Assembly (NCBI GenBank): GCA_903906425.1
Contig: CAIVKH010000001.1
Coordinates: forward strand, 1-64,000
Direction of reading: 5' to 3'
Length of the DNA: 64,000 nucleotides
DNA from: an uncultured bacterium
Lineage (GTDB): Bacteria > Verrucomicrobiota > Kiritimatiellia > CAIVKH01
Part shown: piece after piece, positions 38,667 through 50,996 of the stretch
Layout: the number at the start of each line of letters is the position of its first letter
How positions within the stretch are numbered: the first letter of the stretch is position 1
The notes under the pieces: generated by a model
What the model was told of the DNA's origin: nothing
Seen by the model: the letters and a program-made list of their open reading frames with translations, nothing else
The model's database searches: none
Position numbers and translations under genes: made by a program

Positions 38667-41600
38667 TCATTCCAGGTCGGTGCGCTTTTTGAAGAAGCGA
38701 TCCTGGATTTTTTCCATGTAGAGATAAATGCCGGGCGTGACGAACAGCGTGATGAGCTGGGCGAAAACCATGCCGCCGACGACGACGAGGCCGAGGGGTT
38801 TGCGGCTGGAGGCGTCGGCACCGTAGCCGAGGGCGATGGGCATGGTGCCGAGGATCGCGCACATGCCGGTCATCAGAATCGGGCGGAAGCGGACGCAGCA
38901 GGCGTCGTGAATCGCGTCGTAGCTGCTCATGCCCTCGGCCTTTCGTTGCAGGGCGAAGTCCACCATCAGAATTCCGTTTTTCGTGATGAGGCCGATGAGC
39001 ACGAAGATGCCGATATAGGCGTAGAGCGAAAGCTGGCTCTGGAAGGCGAAGAGCGTCAGGAAGCCGCCGAAGACCGCGACGGGCAGTGTGGTCAGAATCG
39101 TGAAGGGGTGAATGTAGCTTTCGTAGAGGATGCCGAGGACGATGTATTTCAGGAAGATCGCGATGAGCAGTAGCACGCCGAGGCTCGCGATGGATTTTTG
39201 GAATTCGAGCGCGTCGCCGACGAATTTTCCCTCGACGCCGGGCGGCAGAATCTTCGCGGCCTTTTCCTCGATGGCCTTGGTCATGTAGCCGAGCGGAACG
39301 CCGGGGAACATGCTGAAGGAGATCGTCGCGGATTCGTGCTGCTGCGCGTGCGGGACGTTTTGCGGGCTGGCTTCCTCGGTCCATTTCACGAGCGATTTGA
39401 GCGGCACGAGGCCTCCGGTGGCGGCCGAACGAAGATAAAGCAGGCCGAGATTTTCCGGGTTGCGCTGGCTCGGCTTTTCGATTTCCGGGATGACCTGGTA
39501 TTGATCCTGGTCGGTCGTGAATTGCGCGACGTAGCCGCCGGCAAAGGCGAGCGCCATCGACTGCTCGATGGACGCGGCGGTGATGCCGAGCGATGACGCA
39601 CGCTCGCGGTCAATCGCGACGTTGAGCCGCGGCATGTTCAGCTTGACGCTGTTCTGGACCGCGTACGGAATGATGCCGCCGATCGTCCGCATTTCCTGTT
39701 CGAGCTTGAGCGCCGAGGAATAGACGGCCTCGCGATCCAGGCCCGTCAGCAGGTAGGCGTAGTCGCTGCCGATGGCGGTGGACTCCGCGCCGGAACTGAT
39801 TTTGAGGACCGGCATCGCGCGCAAGGCACAGAGGCCCTCCGGCAGCGAGGACAGCTGCCCCATGAATTTCTGCGCCAGCAGGTCAATCGGCGGACGCTCC
39901 TTCGGCGACTTCAGCCGGATGAAGACAAATCCGAGGCTCTGATCCGCGCCAGGCTGGAAGCCGGTGACATTGCCAACTTCGACCACGTTCGGATCCTGCC
40001 GCACGATGGCGGCAACCTTCGACTGGAAGTTGCGCATCTGTTCCGTGGACGCGCCCTGCGGCATGATCATCGCGCCCATGATGAAGCTGCTGTCGCCCGG
40101 CGGAAGGAATGTTTTCGGGAGGACAAAATAGAGCACGCCGGTGCCGAGGATGCAGACGATCCAGAGCAGCACCGCCATCCATTTGTGGTGGAGCTGCCAG
40201 TGCAGCGCCTTGCTGTAGGAGCGCACCATCGCCGCGATGGAATTCGTGATCCACCGCTGCACGCGGTTGGGCGCTTTTTCGTGGCGCAGAATCTGCGCGC
40301 ACATCATCGGTGAGAGCGTCAGCGCCAGGAAAGTCGAGACGATGACCGCGTAGATGACGGTCATCGCGAACTCGCTCAGGTTGCGGCCGACGGCGCCGGA
40401 CATGAACACCAGCGGCATGAACACGATGATCAGCGCGGCGCTGGTGGAAATGACGGTGAAGGAAATTTCCTTCATGCTTTGCAGCGCCGCCGGGATCGGC
40501 TTCTTGCCTTCCTCCAGATGCCGGACGGTGTTTTCCAAAACGACGATCGCGTCATCCACGAGGAAGCCGACGGCGAGGATGATGCCCATGAGCGAAAGCG
40601 TATCGAGGTTGAACTTCGACGGCAGCATGATGACCAGCGTGCCGAGCAGCGAAATCGGCAGCACGATGCTCGGCACGACGGTTTCGCGGACCCGGCCGAG
40701 GAAAAGGAAGATCACCAGTATGACGAGCACCAGCGCGATGCAGACGGTCACCTGGACATCGTGCAGCGATTCGCGAATTGGCACGCCGCCGTTGAACAAT
40801 TTCTCCAGCGTGATCGAGCCGGGCAGTTCCCGCTTGGCCATTTCCAGCGTGTCTGCGATCCGGTCCGCCACCTGCACCGTGTTCGCGCCGCTGACGCGCG
40901 AAACCGCCATGACCACGCACTTGTTTCGCTCGGGCTTTCCCGGCTCGTTGAAGCGGATGTCCACCAGATCATTCGCGACGCTGTCCACGCACTTCGCCAC
41001 GTCCTTGAGCCGCACCGGCGCGTTGTTCCGGTAGGCGATGATCAGCTCGCCGTATTCGCGTGCCGTGCGCAACTGCCCCTGCGGCTCGATCGAATACGTG
41101 CGCATCGCGCCGTTCAAGCTGCCGCCGGGAATATTCGCCGTCCCGGTCTGCAGCGCCACCGCGAGCTCGTCCACGCCGATTTGATATGAAGTCAGCTCCT
41201 CCGGCGTGAACTGCACGCGCACCGCGCGCTTCGCGCCGAACACCTGCACCTGCGAGACGCCCTCGACCATGCTCAGCTTCCGCGCGATCACGTGGCTGGT
41301 GTAGTCGTAAAGATCGCCGTGCGTCAGCGTGTCCGAATAGACCATCACGTAAAAAATCGGCGAGTCCGACGGATTGAATTTCTTGTACACCGGCGGCGCG
41401 GGCAGGTCCTTCGGCAGGTTGTTTTGCGCCCGCGTGATCGCCGCCTGCACGTCCGGCGCGGCCAAGTCCACGCTCTTGTTCAGGCTGAACGTCAGGTTGA
41501 TCGTCGAGATGCCCTCCTTGTTGTCGGAGAGCATGGATTGCAGGCCGGGAATCTGCGTGAACTCGTTTTCCAGCGGCAGCGCCACCGCGCTGGCCATCGT

Positions 41601-41771
41601 GCCGGGGCTCGCGCCCGGATAAGCGACCGTCACCTGGATGACCGGATAATCCACGGTCGGCAGGCTGTTGACCGGCAGCCGCAAATATGACCACACGCCG
41701 GCCACGACCATCAGGATCGTGATCAGCGTCGTCATGATCGGGCGTCGGATGAATGTTTCTGAAAATATCAC
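38667..41771 (-). CDS. RND efflux transporter permease (AcrB/HAE1 family)
   Basis: MIFSETFIRRPIMTTLITILMVVAGVWSYLRLPVNSLPTVDYPVIQVTVAYPGASP; GFLVDDAIVVLENTVRHLEEG. Confidence 0.95.
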   Translation of the reverse strand: MIFSETFIRRPIMTTLITILMVVAGVWSYLRLPVNSLPTVDYPVIQVTVAYPGASPGTMASAVALPLENEFTQIPGLQSMLSDNKEGISTINLTFSLNKSVDLAAPDVQAAITRAQNNLPKDLPAPPVYKKFNPSDSPIFYVMVYSDTLTHGDLYDYTSHVIARKLSMVEGVSQVQVFGAKRAVRVQFTPEELTSYQIGVDELAVALQTGTANIPGGSLNGAMRTYSIEPQGQLRTAREYGELIIAYRNNAPVRLKDVAKCVDSVANDLVDIRFNEPGKPERNKCVVMAVSRVSGANTVQVADRIADTLEMAKRELPGSITLEKLFNGGVPIRESLHDVQVTVCIALVLVILVIFLFLGRVRETVVPSIVLPISLLGTLVIMLPSKFNLDTLSLMGIILAVGFLVDDAIVVLENTVRHLEEGKKPIPAALQSMKEISFTVISTSAALIIVFMPLVFMSGAVGRNLSEFAMTVIYAVIVSTFLALTLSPMMCAQILRHEKAPNRVQRWITNSIAAMVRSYSKALHWQLHHKWMAVLLWIVCILGTGVLYFVLPKTFLPPGDSSFIMGAMIMPQGASTEQMRNFQSKVAAIVRQDPNVVEVGNVTGFQPGADQSLGFVFIRLKSPKERPPIDLLAQKFMGQLSSLPEGLCALRAMPVLKISSGAESTAIGSDYAYLLTGLDREAVYSSALKLEQEMRTIGGIIPYAVQNSVKLNMPRLNVAIDRERASSLGITAASIEQSMALAFAGGYVAQFTTDQDQYQVIPEIEKPSQRNPENLGLLYLRSAATGGLVPLKSLVKWTEEASPQNVPHAQQHESATISFSMFPGVPLGYMTKAIEEKAAKILPPGVEGKFVGDALEFQKSIASLGVLLLIAIFLKYIVLGILYESYIHPFTILTTLPVAVFGGFLTLFAFQSQLSLYAYIGIFVLIGLITKNGILMVDFALQRKAEGMSSYDAIHDACCVRFRPILMTGMCAILGTMPIALGYGADASSRKPLGLVVVGGMVFAQLITLFVTPGIYLYMEKIQDRFFKKRTDLE

Positions 41772-41834
41772 GGCAAATTGTCCTTGGTCATGGGCTCTCG
41801 GCTATCGGCTTTTCCTGTTGGCGATTTCCAAAAC

Positions 41835-41881
41835 TTCCAATGATTGGAAATTTCCGTGGCCGGATTTTCCAATCATTGGAA
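41835..41881. repeat. Paired-palindrome array 15 (2 copies, 32-bp phase) inside the RND operon
   Basis: ttccaatgattggaa 41835-41849; ttccaatcattggaa 41867-41881. Confidence 0.98.
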
Positions 41882-41888
41882 CTCACGA

Positions 41889-43118
41889 TCATTTTCCTTC
41901 GGGCTTTCCGCCGGTTCCCGCCGCGGCGGATTTTTTCCCCTCGGGCTTCGCCTTCGCGCCAGGCGCGGCGGCAGATTTTTCCGCGGGGGCTGCGGCGGCT
42001 CCCGGCGCGGCGGGCGGCGGCGCTTTCGACAGGTCGGCGACGGCGGCACCCGGATACAACATGAGCTGGCCGAGCACAACGACATCCTCGCCGGCCGCGA
42101 CGCCGGAGACGATCTGCAAGAGGTCGTTGTAGCGCACGCCGGTTTTCACGATGCGCATGTCCGCCTTGCCGTCCTTGATGACGAAAAGATACGCGCCCAT
42201 CTTGCCGAACTGCACCGCGCCCTCCGGCACCATCACCGCGTCGTGAACGACACCGGCGATCACGCGCACATCGAGAAATTGCTGCGCCCAGAGTTTCAAA
42301 TCCTTGTTCGGAACCTCGCCGCGCAGCGCGATCGTTCCGGTCATCCCGTTCACCGCGTTGTCAATGAACGTCACCTTGCCGGTGAAAATGTTCGACGTGC
42401 CGCGCGGCTTGATTTCGATCTGGACCGCGCCCGCCTTGAATGCGTCGCGGACCTGGTCGAGGTACGCCTCCGAGATGGCGAAATCAACATACAGCGGATC
42501 GTAGCTGCGGATGTTCGTCAGCCGCGACGCCCCCGCGCCGACGAGATTGCCGACATCAACGAAACGCTTCGAGCAGATACCGTCCAGCGGCGAGGTGATC
42601 AGGCAGCGGTTCAGATTCAGCTCCGCCGCTTCGAGCGCCGCCTGGTCCGCAGAAAGTTGCGCCGCGGCGGCGGCAACCTTGGTTTTCAGCGTGTCGAAAT
42701 CCTGCTGCGCGATGAGTTTCTTCTCCAGCATCGGCGCGTTGCGCTCCATCGTGATCTTGCTGAGATCGAGATTCGCGTGGTCCGCCTCCACCGCGCTCTG
42801 GATTTGTTTCGCGCGCGCCGCGTAGTCGCTCGGATCAATCAGGAATAGCGGCTGGCCGTTCGTGACGATCGAGCCGTCATCAATAAACGTCCGCAGCAGA
42901 AGGCCGGACACCTGCGGCACGATGTCAATGTTGAGCCGCTCCTTCGTGTTGCCGAACGAATCAATGACCACCGGCGTGTCCATCTTCACCGCCGGCGCGC
43001 CCTGGACCGGTGTCGGCGGGCGCTGCTGCGGCCCGGCCTGTTTTTGCGAGCACGCGCCCAGCATCAACGCGATGCCGGCCGCGACCGCGATCGGAAAAAG
43101 TTCTGTTTTGGTTTTCAT
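41889..43118 (-). CDS. RND efflux periplasmic adaptor (membrane fusion protein)
   Basis: Lipobox ALMLGAC; VSGLLLRTFIDDGSIVTNGQPLFLIDPSDY. Confidence 0.92.
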   Translation of the reverse strand: MKTKTELFPIAVAAGIALMLGACSQKQAGPQQRPPTPVQGAPAVKMDTPVVIDSFGNTKERLNIDIVPQVSGLLLRTFIDDGSIVTNGQPLFLIDPSDYAARAKQIQSAVEADHANLDLSKITMERNAPMLEKKLIAQQDFDTLKTKVAAAAAQLSADQAALEAAELNLNRCLITSPLDGICSKRFVDVGNLVGAGASRLTNIRSYDPLYVDFAISEAYLDQVRDAFKAGAVQIEIKPRGTSNIFTGKVTFIDNAVNGMTGTIALRGEVPNKDLKLWAQQFLDVRVIAGVVHDAVMVPEGAVQFGKMGAYLFVIKDGKADMRIVKTGVRYNDLLQIVSGVAAGEDVVVLGQLMLYPGAAVADLSKAPPPAAPGAAAAPAEKSAAAPGAKAKPEGKKSAAAGTGGKPEGK

Positions 43119-43126
43119 GGGTCTGA

Positions 43127-44581
43127 TTATTTCGAACGGTTGATTTCGATTTTCTGTCCGGTTTTTTCCAGCAGTCCGGTGGAATAGGCGAGGTTCGCCA
43201 GCGCGGTGAAGACCTCCTGCCGCGTCGCGATCTGCTGGCTGCGCGCCTGTGCGAGCTGCGTCTCCGCGTTCAGCAAATCGAGGATGCTCTTCAGGCCGGC
43301 CTTGTAGCTGTCCAGCGCGAGATCGTAGGCGGCTGATGAGCTTTTCAGATACGCCTGGCTGGCGGTGAATTTTTCCAGCGCCGTTTTGTAGGCGTAAAAT
43401 CTCGCCCACACGTCCGCGCTTGCGGCGAGTTCGGCCTGTTTCAAATTCTCCAGCGCCGATTCCGCCTGCGCCTCCGCGATCCGTTTCGCGCTGCGCGTCT
43501 GGAGCCCGTTGAAAATCGTCCATTGCAAATTCACTCCCGCGCTGGCGGCCCAGTCGCTGTCCTGAAGCGGATTGCTTCCCAGATTGTCGTAGATGTCCCG
43601 GCTGAGGCCGCCGTTCAAATATAGATTCGGCCAGTTCTCCGCGTTCGCAACTTTCACCGCCGCCTGTTTCGCGTCCGCCTGCGCGCGCAGCGCGGCGACA
43701 TCCGGCCGGCGGTTCAGCGCGTCGTCAATCAACTGCCGCAAATCCTGTTCTTTCAGCGCTGCGGGCACGTCCTCCACCGGCGCGATGATCCGCACGAGCG
43801 TGTCCGCCGGCAAATTCAGCGCTTGTGACAACATCCCGCGCGCGATCATGAATTGTCCGTTCGCGCTGGCGAGCTGGTAGCGCGCCTGGTCGTAGCCGGT
43901 CTGCGCCTGCAAAACCTCCAGCTGCGTTCCCATGCCGGAATTATTGCGCTCCTGCGCGGCCTCCAGCGCCGTCTGCGCATCCTTCACGCCGGACTCCGCC
44001 GCATCCACCGCGGCGTTCGCGCTGATCAGCCCGTAGTACGCGGATTCGACGTTGAGCAAAATCGTCTGGAGTGTCCGGTTGAAAGCGAAGTCGGCGGCAT
44101 AGACCGTTTGCAGCGCCTGTTCCACGGCCGCCTGATATCCGCCGCCGAAATTCAGAACCAGATAGTTCACCTGAAGTCCGGGACCGTATTTCAAGTAATC
44201 CGACCCCATTGGCATCTGTCCCACCTGCTTCGGTTCGGCGGTCATGTACTGGCGGTTCGCGCCCATCGTCGCCGTCACCGTCGGCATGAAATATCCGCGT
44301 GCGTTCACGACCTGCTCCGCCGCCGCGCGCGCATCGAGCCACGCCATCCGGCTCGCAGGATTATTTTTCAGCGCCAGGTCCGCCAGCTCCGCGAGCGTCA
44401 TCGGCTTCGCGGCTTCAACGCTGTTCGAACGGACCTCCGGCCAGACACGATCCTGTTTCTCCGCTCCTGACGGCGGCGTCCACGGTTTGCTTGCATTGCT
44501 TGGCGTCGAAACCGCGGCGCATCCGCCGAGAGACAACGCCGTGCCGGCAACCGCACAGGAAATAAGAAATCGCCAGTTCAT
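43127..44581 (-). CDS. Outer-membrane efflux protein (TolC/OprM family)
   Basis: Lipobox LSLGGC; TLAELADLALKNNPASRMAWLDARAAAEQVVNARGYFMPTVTATMG. Confidence 0.9.
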   Translation of the reverse strand: MNWRFLISCAVAGTALSLGGCAAVSTPSNASKPWTPPSGAEKQDRVWPEVRSNSVEAAKPMTLAELADLALKNNPASRMAWLDARAAAEQVVNARGYFMPTVTATMGANRQYMTAEPKQVGQMPMGSDYLKYGPGLQVNYLVLNFGGGYQAAVEQALQTVYAADFAFNRTLQTILLNVESAYYGLISANAAVDAAESGVKDAQTALEAAQERNNSGMGTQLEVLQAQTGYDQARYQLASANGQFMIARGMLSQALNLPADTLVRIIAPVEDVPAALKEQDLRQLIDDALNRRPDVAALRAQADAKQAAVKVANAENWPNLYLNGGLSRDIYDNLGSNPLQDSDWAASAGVNLQWTIFNGLQTRSAKRIAEAQAESALENLKQAELAASADVWARFYAYKTALEKFTASQAYLKSSSAAYDLALDSYKAGLKSILDLLNAETQLAQARSQQIATRQEVFTALANLAYSTGLLEKTGQKIEINRSK

Positions 44582-45231
44582 TTCTTCGGGCCTTTCGTGC
44601 GGCGCGGCGCGATTTTCGCGCGCGGTTGTTTTGCATTTTGCTGACGCTCCGGCCGCGTTGCGCGCAGCAACGTCGCCACGACTCCGCGAACATATTCGCG
44701 GGCCGGCACCGGACGATAGCGATGGAAGAAATCGCATATTACATAATGATACAACGAGCCGATGAAAGCGTGGGCCTGAAGTTCCGGCGACGCACAGGCG
44801 AGGCGTCCGCGCTTCATTTCCGCCCGGAAATATCGCGTGAGAAGTTCCAGATGCTGGAGCACCGGCGGCTTGTTCGGCAGGTAATAATCCATCGCCACGG
44901 TCACGCCGCTGGAGTGGATCATCATGACGCGGGGCAAAATGATTTGAACCTGCTGGATCATGCTGACGGCCGCGGCCTCCAGCGCTTCCTTCATGTCGCC
45001 GGTCCCGACCGAACGCATCAGCTGCTCCTGCCAGACCTGGTCGTTCGTTTCCACGTTCATTGCCGCCATGAACAGCTCCGGCTTCGTCGGGAACCGCTTG
45101 AAGAGCGTGCCCTCCGAAACGCCGGCCTTCCGCGCGATCTCGACGGTGGGCGCACGGAATCCGCGCTTCAGGAAAACCTTTCGCGCGGCCTCCAGAATCA
45201 CGTCATCCTGTATGGAAACGGGTCTCGACAC
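44578..45231 (-). CDS. TetR/AcrR family transcriptional regulator
   Basis: ILEAARKVFLKRGFRAPTVEIARKAGVSEGTLFKRFPTKPELF HTH; ATGA overlap with tolC-like gene. Confidence 0.9.
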   Translation of the reverse strand: MSRPVSIQDDVILEAARKVFLKRGFRAPTVEIARKAGVSEGTLFKRFPTKPELFMAAMNVETNDQVWQEQLMRSVGTGDMKEALEAAAVSMIQQVQIILPRVMMIHSSGVTVAMDYYLPNKPPVLQHLELLTRYFRAEMKRGRLACASPELQAHAFIGSLYHYVICDFFHRYRPVPAREYVRGVVATLLRATRPERQQNAKQPRAKIAPRRTKGPKK

Positions 45232-45328
45232 GGTGCATCACTTTTTAAATAAGTGCGCACTCATTAATTCACCCGGGGCGAAAAGTCAAGGGACCGGGAA
45301 AAAATCGTGCAAAACACGATGCCGCGCA

Positions 45329-45907
45329 TCACGCCGGCGACAGGCCGCGCCGGATCATGTGGACGGCGATGGCCGCCAGCAGCAGCGCGATGATTTTCGA
45401 AACCGCCTTGAGGCCGGTCAGCCCGACGAGCCGCTTGAGCTGCTCGCCGAAGTTCAGCGCGAGGTGGACGAGCACGAGGTTCACCGCCAGCGCCGCAAGC
45501 GAATAGCCCGGCCCGACCGTGTCCACCAGCAGCAGCAGCGCCGCGAGCGTGGCCGGCCCGGTGATCAGCGGCAGCCCCAGCGGAACGACGCCGAAATCCG
45601 GCGGCGGCTTCGGCGGCTCGCCGGCGGCGACCAGCTCGCGGCCGGCCAGGATCAGCAGGATCAGCCCACCGGCGATCTGAAAATCCGCGACGGTGATGCC
45701 GAGCGCGCGAAAAACAAATTGCCCGAGAAACATGAAGCCGACGGCGACCAGCCCGGCGGTGAGCACGGCCTGCCTGACGGTGCGGCGGACTTCATCGCGC
45801 GGCAGCCCGGAGGTCATGCCGAGGAACAGCGGCACCAGCCCGACCGGATCCATCGCCACGAAAAGCGGAATCCACGCGAGCATAAATTGCGCGGCGGCGT
45901 GTTTCAT
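45329..45907 (-). CDS. MarC family integral membrane protein
   Basis: LFVAMDPVGLVPLFLGMTSG; GGLILLILAGREL; PLGLPLITGPATLAALLLL. Confidence 0.88.
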   Translation of the reverse strand: MKHAAAQFMLAWIPLFVAMDPVGLVPLFLGMTSGLPRDEVRRTVRQAVLTAGLVAVGFMFLGQFVFRALGITVADFQIAGGLILLILAGRELVAAGEPPKPPPDFGVVPLGLPLITGPATLAALLLLVDTVGPGYSLAALAVNLVLVHLALNFGEQLKRLVGLTGLKAVSKIIALLLAAIAVHMIRRGLSPA

Positions 45908-45957
45908 TTCGCCAGACTAGCCGCCGCAAAACGCCGCGCGAAGAAGATTTTTGAAAC

Positions 45958-46068
45958 GTCCAATCATTGGAAGAAATTGCCGCGGCAGTTTCCAATGATT
46001 GGAAAAAGCCATCGTGAAATTTGCCAATGATTGGAAATTGCGAAGCCGCATTCTTCCAATGATTGGAA
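45958..46068. repeat. Palindrome array 16 (4 copies, exact 32-bp phase)
   Basis: gtccaatcattggaa 45958-45972; ttccaatgattggaa 45990-46004; tgccaatgattggaa 46022-46036; ttccaatgattggaa 46054-46068. Confidence 0.98.
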
Positions 46069-46069
46069 G

Positions 46070-46411
46070 TTACGGTTCGTCGCGCCAGCGGTTGACGATG
46101 GCGGTGATCCGCGATTTACCGGCGGCATCAATGACGATGTTCGGGAGAATTTCGCCGCTGTCGCCGACGGCCTCGGTCTCCCAGGTGCCGCGCGTAATTT
46201 TGAATTCGAGCGGGGCGTCGGGTTTGACGATGGCGGTGGCGACCCAGGTGTTGTCGTCCATCCGCGTGAGCGGAAGTCCGTCGGGCTGCCAGCGGCCGAG
46301 CATCGGCTGGTTGCCGGCGATGAATACCTGCTGACCGACGGGCAGGGGCCGGGCCGTCGTGATCTCGAAGATGACCGGTTTCGCGTTCGCGCGGGATTTT
46401 TTCGCAGCCAT
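46070..46411 (-). CDS. Small CBM20-like starch-binding domain protein
   Basis: VFIAGNQPMLGRWQPDGLPLTRMDDNTWVATAIVKPDAPLEFKITRGTWETE. Confidence 0.75.
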   Translation of the reverse strand: MAAKKSRANAKPVIFEITTARPLPVGQQVFIAGNQPMLGRWQPDGLPLTRMDDNTWVATAIVKPDAPLEFKITRGTWETEAVGDSGEILPNIVIDAAGKSRITAIVNRWRDEP

Positions 46412-46461
46412 GTTTTGCCTCGCCTGTGGCCGGGCCGTCCGCTCGCGCCGTCGCGGCGCGG

Positions 46462-47484
46462 TCAGCGCCCGTGCCTGTGTTTTGCATCTTTCTTCAAATG
46501 GCGCGGCCGTGGCAACCGGATTCTTTTTGCGACGAGCGCGCCGGCGTCGTCGCGCTCGACCACCAGCAGGCCGCCGCGCACGTGGTGGCCGGTGCCGAAG
46601 GTGGACGGGCATACGACGGGGTTGAACTGCGCCCAGGCCTGCACGCCTTCGAGGCCGCGCGCGATGATCCGGGCGACGGGATATTTCGGTTTCCAGTTTT
46701 TCGTCGCGGGCGCGAGCTTCGCGAGCTTCAGCAGCGTTGGCGAGTGGAGGTGGCCGATGACGGTCATTTCAATCTGTGCGAGGCGGCGCTTCACGACGGG
46801 AATTTGCGCAAGCATCGTGAGCGCGCTGGGGTCGTGGCAGAACAGGACTACGCGGGCCTGACGCGACAGCCCGTCGAAGGCGTGGCTGACGTGTTCGATG
46901 TGTTCCGCGCGCCGCTGCCGCCATTCGGGCACCTCGTGTTCGAGCGCCTCCGGCAGGAACAGGTCGAGCGTGAAGAGCGACGAGTTCACGCCGATGAGGT
47001 GGAAATCCTCGTCGGTGACATGCCAGAACGATGGAATGCCGAGTGCCCGCTCGCCGCGCTCGATGCTAGCGATGCGGATTCCGCCGTGCCGCAGCACCGT
47101 GCTGTATTTTCCAAGATCATGGTCGCCGAAGACGAACCGGCAGCGGTCAGAAAACAGATCGCGCATGAGCTGCACGGCGCCGCGCACGCTTTCGAAGGTC
47201 GCGTCGTTGCTCAGGCCGGTGCCGCCGTAGTCGCCGCCGAAATCGCCGTTGCAGATGATCCAGTCCGGATCGTAATCGAGCAGGCGCGAAAGCGCGTGGC
47301 GGAAGGCCGGCTCGCGCAGTTCGAGATGGCCGTTCCACAGCCGGCGGCGCACGCGATGAAGTCCGCGACGCCAGCGCTTGCGCAATGGCGAAAGATCCGC
47401 GCCGAGTTCCGCGTGTGCCCTGTGCGCAGCTTCCATTTCGGTCGGGCCGAGGACGTGAATGTCCGAGATGATGGCAATCTTCAT
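46462..47484 (-). CDS. Metallophosphoesterase family protein
   Basis: MKIAIISDIHVLG; WIICNGDFGGD; FVFGDHDLG; FCHDPSALTM; IGHLHSP. Confidence 0.88.
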   Translation of the reverse strand: MKIAIISDIHVLGPTEMEAAHRAHAELGADLSPLRKRWRRGLHRVRRRLWNGHLELREPAFRHALSRLLDYDPDWIICNGDFGGDYGGTGLSNDATFESVRGAVQLMRDLFSDRCRFVFGDHDLGKYSTVLRHGGIRIASIERGERALGIPSFWHVTDEDFHLIGVNSSLFTLDLFLPEALEHEVPEWRQRRAEHIEHVSHAFDGLSRQARVVLFCHDPSALTMLAQIPVVKRRLAQIEMTVIGHLHSPTLLKLAKLAPATKNWKPKYPVARIIARGLEGVQAWAQFNPVVCPSTFGTGHHVRGGLLVVERDDAGALVAKRIRLPRPRHLKKDAKHRHGR

Positions 47485-48344
47485 GGCCGCCCCGCTGGAA
47501 TCTGATTTTGCTGCAGGGAATAAATGCGCGGCGTCATGGTGATCGTCAGATTTCGCGTTCCGCCGCTGCGCGTCGCGCCGATCAGAAAGCGTGAATAGAA
47601 ATCCGAATTCTTTCCGTCGGTTCCGATCGTGACGGTCTGGCCGTCGTTGACCACGACTTCGGTGGAGACGGACGCAAAGCGCGTTTCATACGGCGAACCG
47701 TTGACCATGCCGCTCAGTTCCGGCGTGACGCGGACGCGAATTTGCGGGCCATCGCCGATGACCGTCGGCTTCACGACGAGAAACGAGCCGACCTCGCGCC
47801 ACGCAATCTGATTTGGAATGAAGCCGCGGGCCATGCCGTAATCCGTCAGCCATGTTTGATACGGGACGCTTTCCCCGACGCGCAACTTCGCCTCGTGTCC
47901 GCTCGACACGAGCAACTGCTGCCGCGATTCGCTGCTGGTTTCGATGCTGCGATCAATCACCTGCGGTTTCATCTTCCACATCACATGTGTGATGCCTTCA
48001 TCACGCTGAACGCCGGCCTGTCCGTTCACGCTCGCGCCTTTTTCGCTTTGCACTTCGCCGCCGTTGAACGCCACATCTATGCGGACATTCTTCGGAGTCA
48101 CCGCGGTTTTCGAAACCATGTCGGAAATTTTTTTGTGCTGTTCCGGCGTCGCCAGCACGAGCAGCCGGTGATTGTTCGCATCGAGCGTGACCGTGCCCTC
48201 CGGCCCGACAATCGCTTTCGCCATCTGTTCCATCGCCGGTCCGTCCGACAGTCCGATTGGATAAACCTCGAACGTGTTCACCGGCGGCTTCTGTGCGAAC
48301 ACAGATGTTACCCCAAAGAAAACGATGACGAGCCAGCGTTTCAT
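47481..48344 (-). CDS. Short secretin-like domain protein
   Basis: Signal peptide; N0/N1-like LDANNHRLLVLATPEQHKKISDMV and C-terminal STEVVVNDGQTVTIG ... NLTITMTPRI. Confidence 0.6.
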   Translation of the reverse strand: MKRWLVIVFFGVTSVFAQKPPVNTFEVYPIGLSDGPAMEQMAKAIVGPEGTVTLDANNHRLLVLATPEQHKKISDMVSKTAVTPKNVRIDVAFNGGEVQSEKGASVNGQAGVQRDEGITHVMWKMKPQVIDRSIETSSESRQQLLVSSGHEAKLRVGESVPYQTWLTDYGMARGFIPNQIAWREVGSFLVVKPTVIGDGPQIRVRVTPELSGMVNGSPYETRFASVSTEVVVNDGQTVTIGTDGKNSDFYSRFLIGATRSGGTRNLTITMTPRIYSLQQNQIPAGRP

Positions 48345-48422
48345 TCCGGTGTGATTATAGCCCCGCTTCTTCTGACAACAAACTTTGAAGGCGGCCGGAG
48401 TTCACAGTCCAGTGCGCCTTTT

Positions 48423-50846
<2,424 letters not shown>

Positions 50847-50933
50847 TTTGGAAATCGCGGCATCATAGATTCGCCGCCGCGTTTGTCACTTGCCGTGTTC
50901 GTTCAAGCTCGCCGCAGATTCCGTCGCGCAGAG

Positions 50934-50980
50934 TTCCAATGATTGGAAAAAAGGTTGTCTGTTTATTCCAATGATTGGAA
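50934..50980. repeat. Paired-palindrome array 17 (2 copies, 32-bp phase)
   Basis: ttccaatgattggaa 50934-50948 and 50966-50980; divergent gap. Confidence 0.98.
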
Positions 50981-50996
50981 ACTGCGGTCACAAATC

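Noticed and set aside
45958-46068. CRISPR array interpretation of the regularly spaced repeats
   Set aside because: Repeats are only 15 bp and near-palindromic, spacers are 17-18 bp with shared GC-rich composition, there are 2-4 copies at 21 dispersed loci, and no cas genes are in the window.
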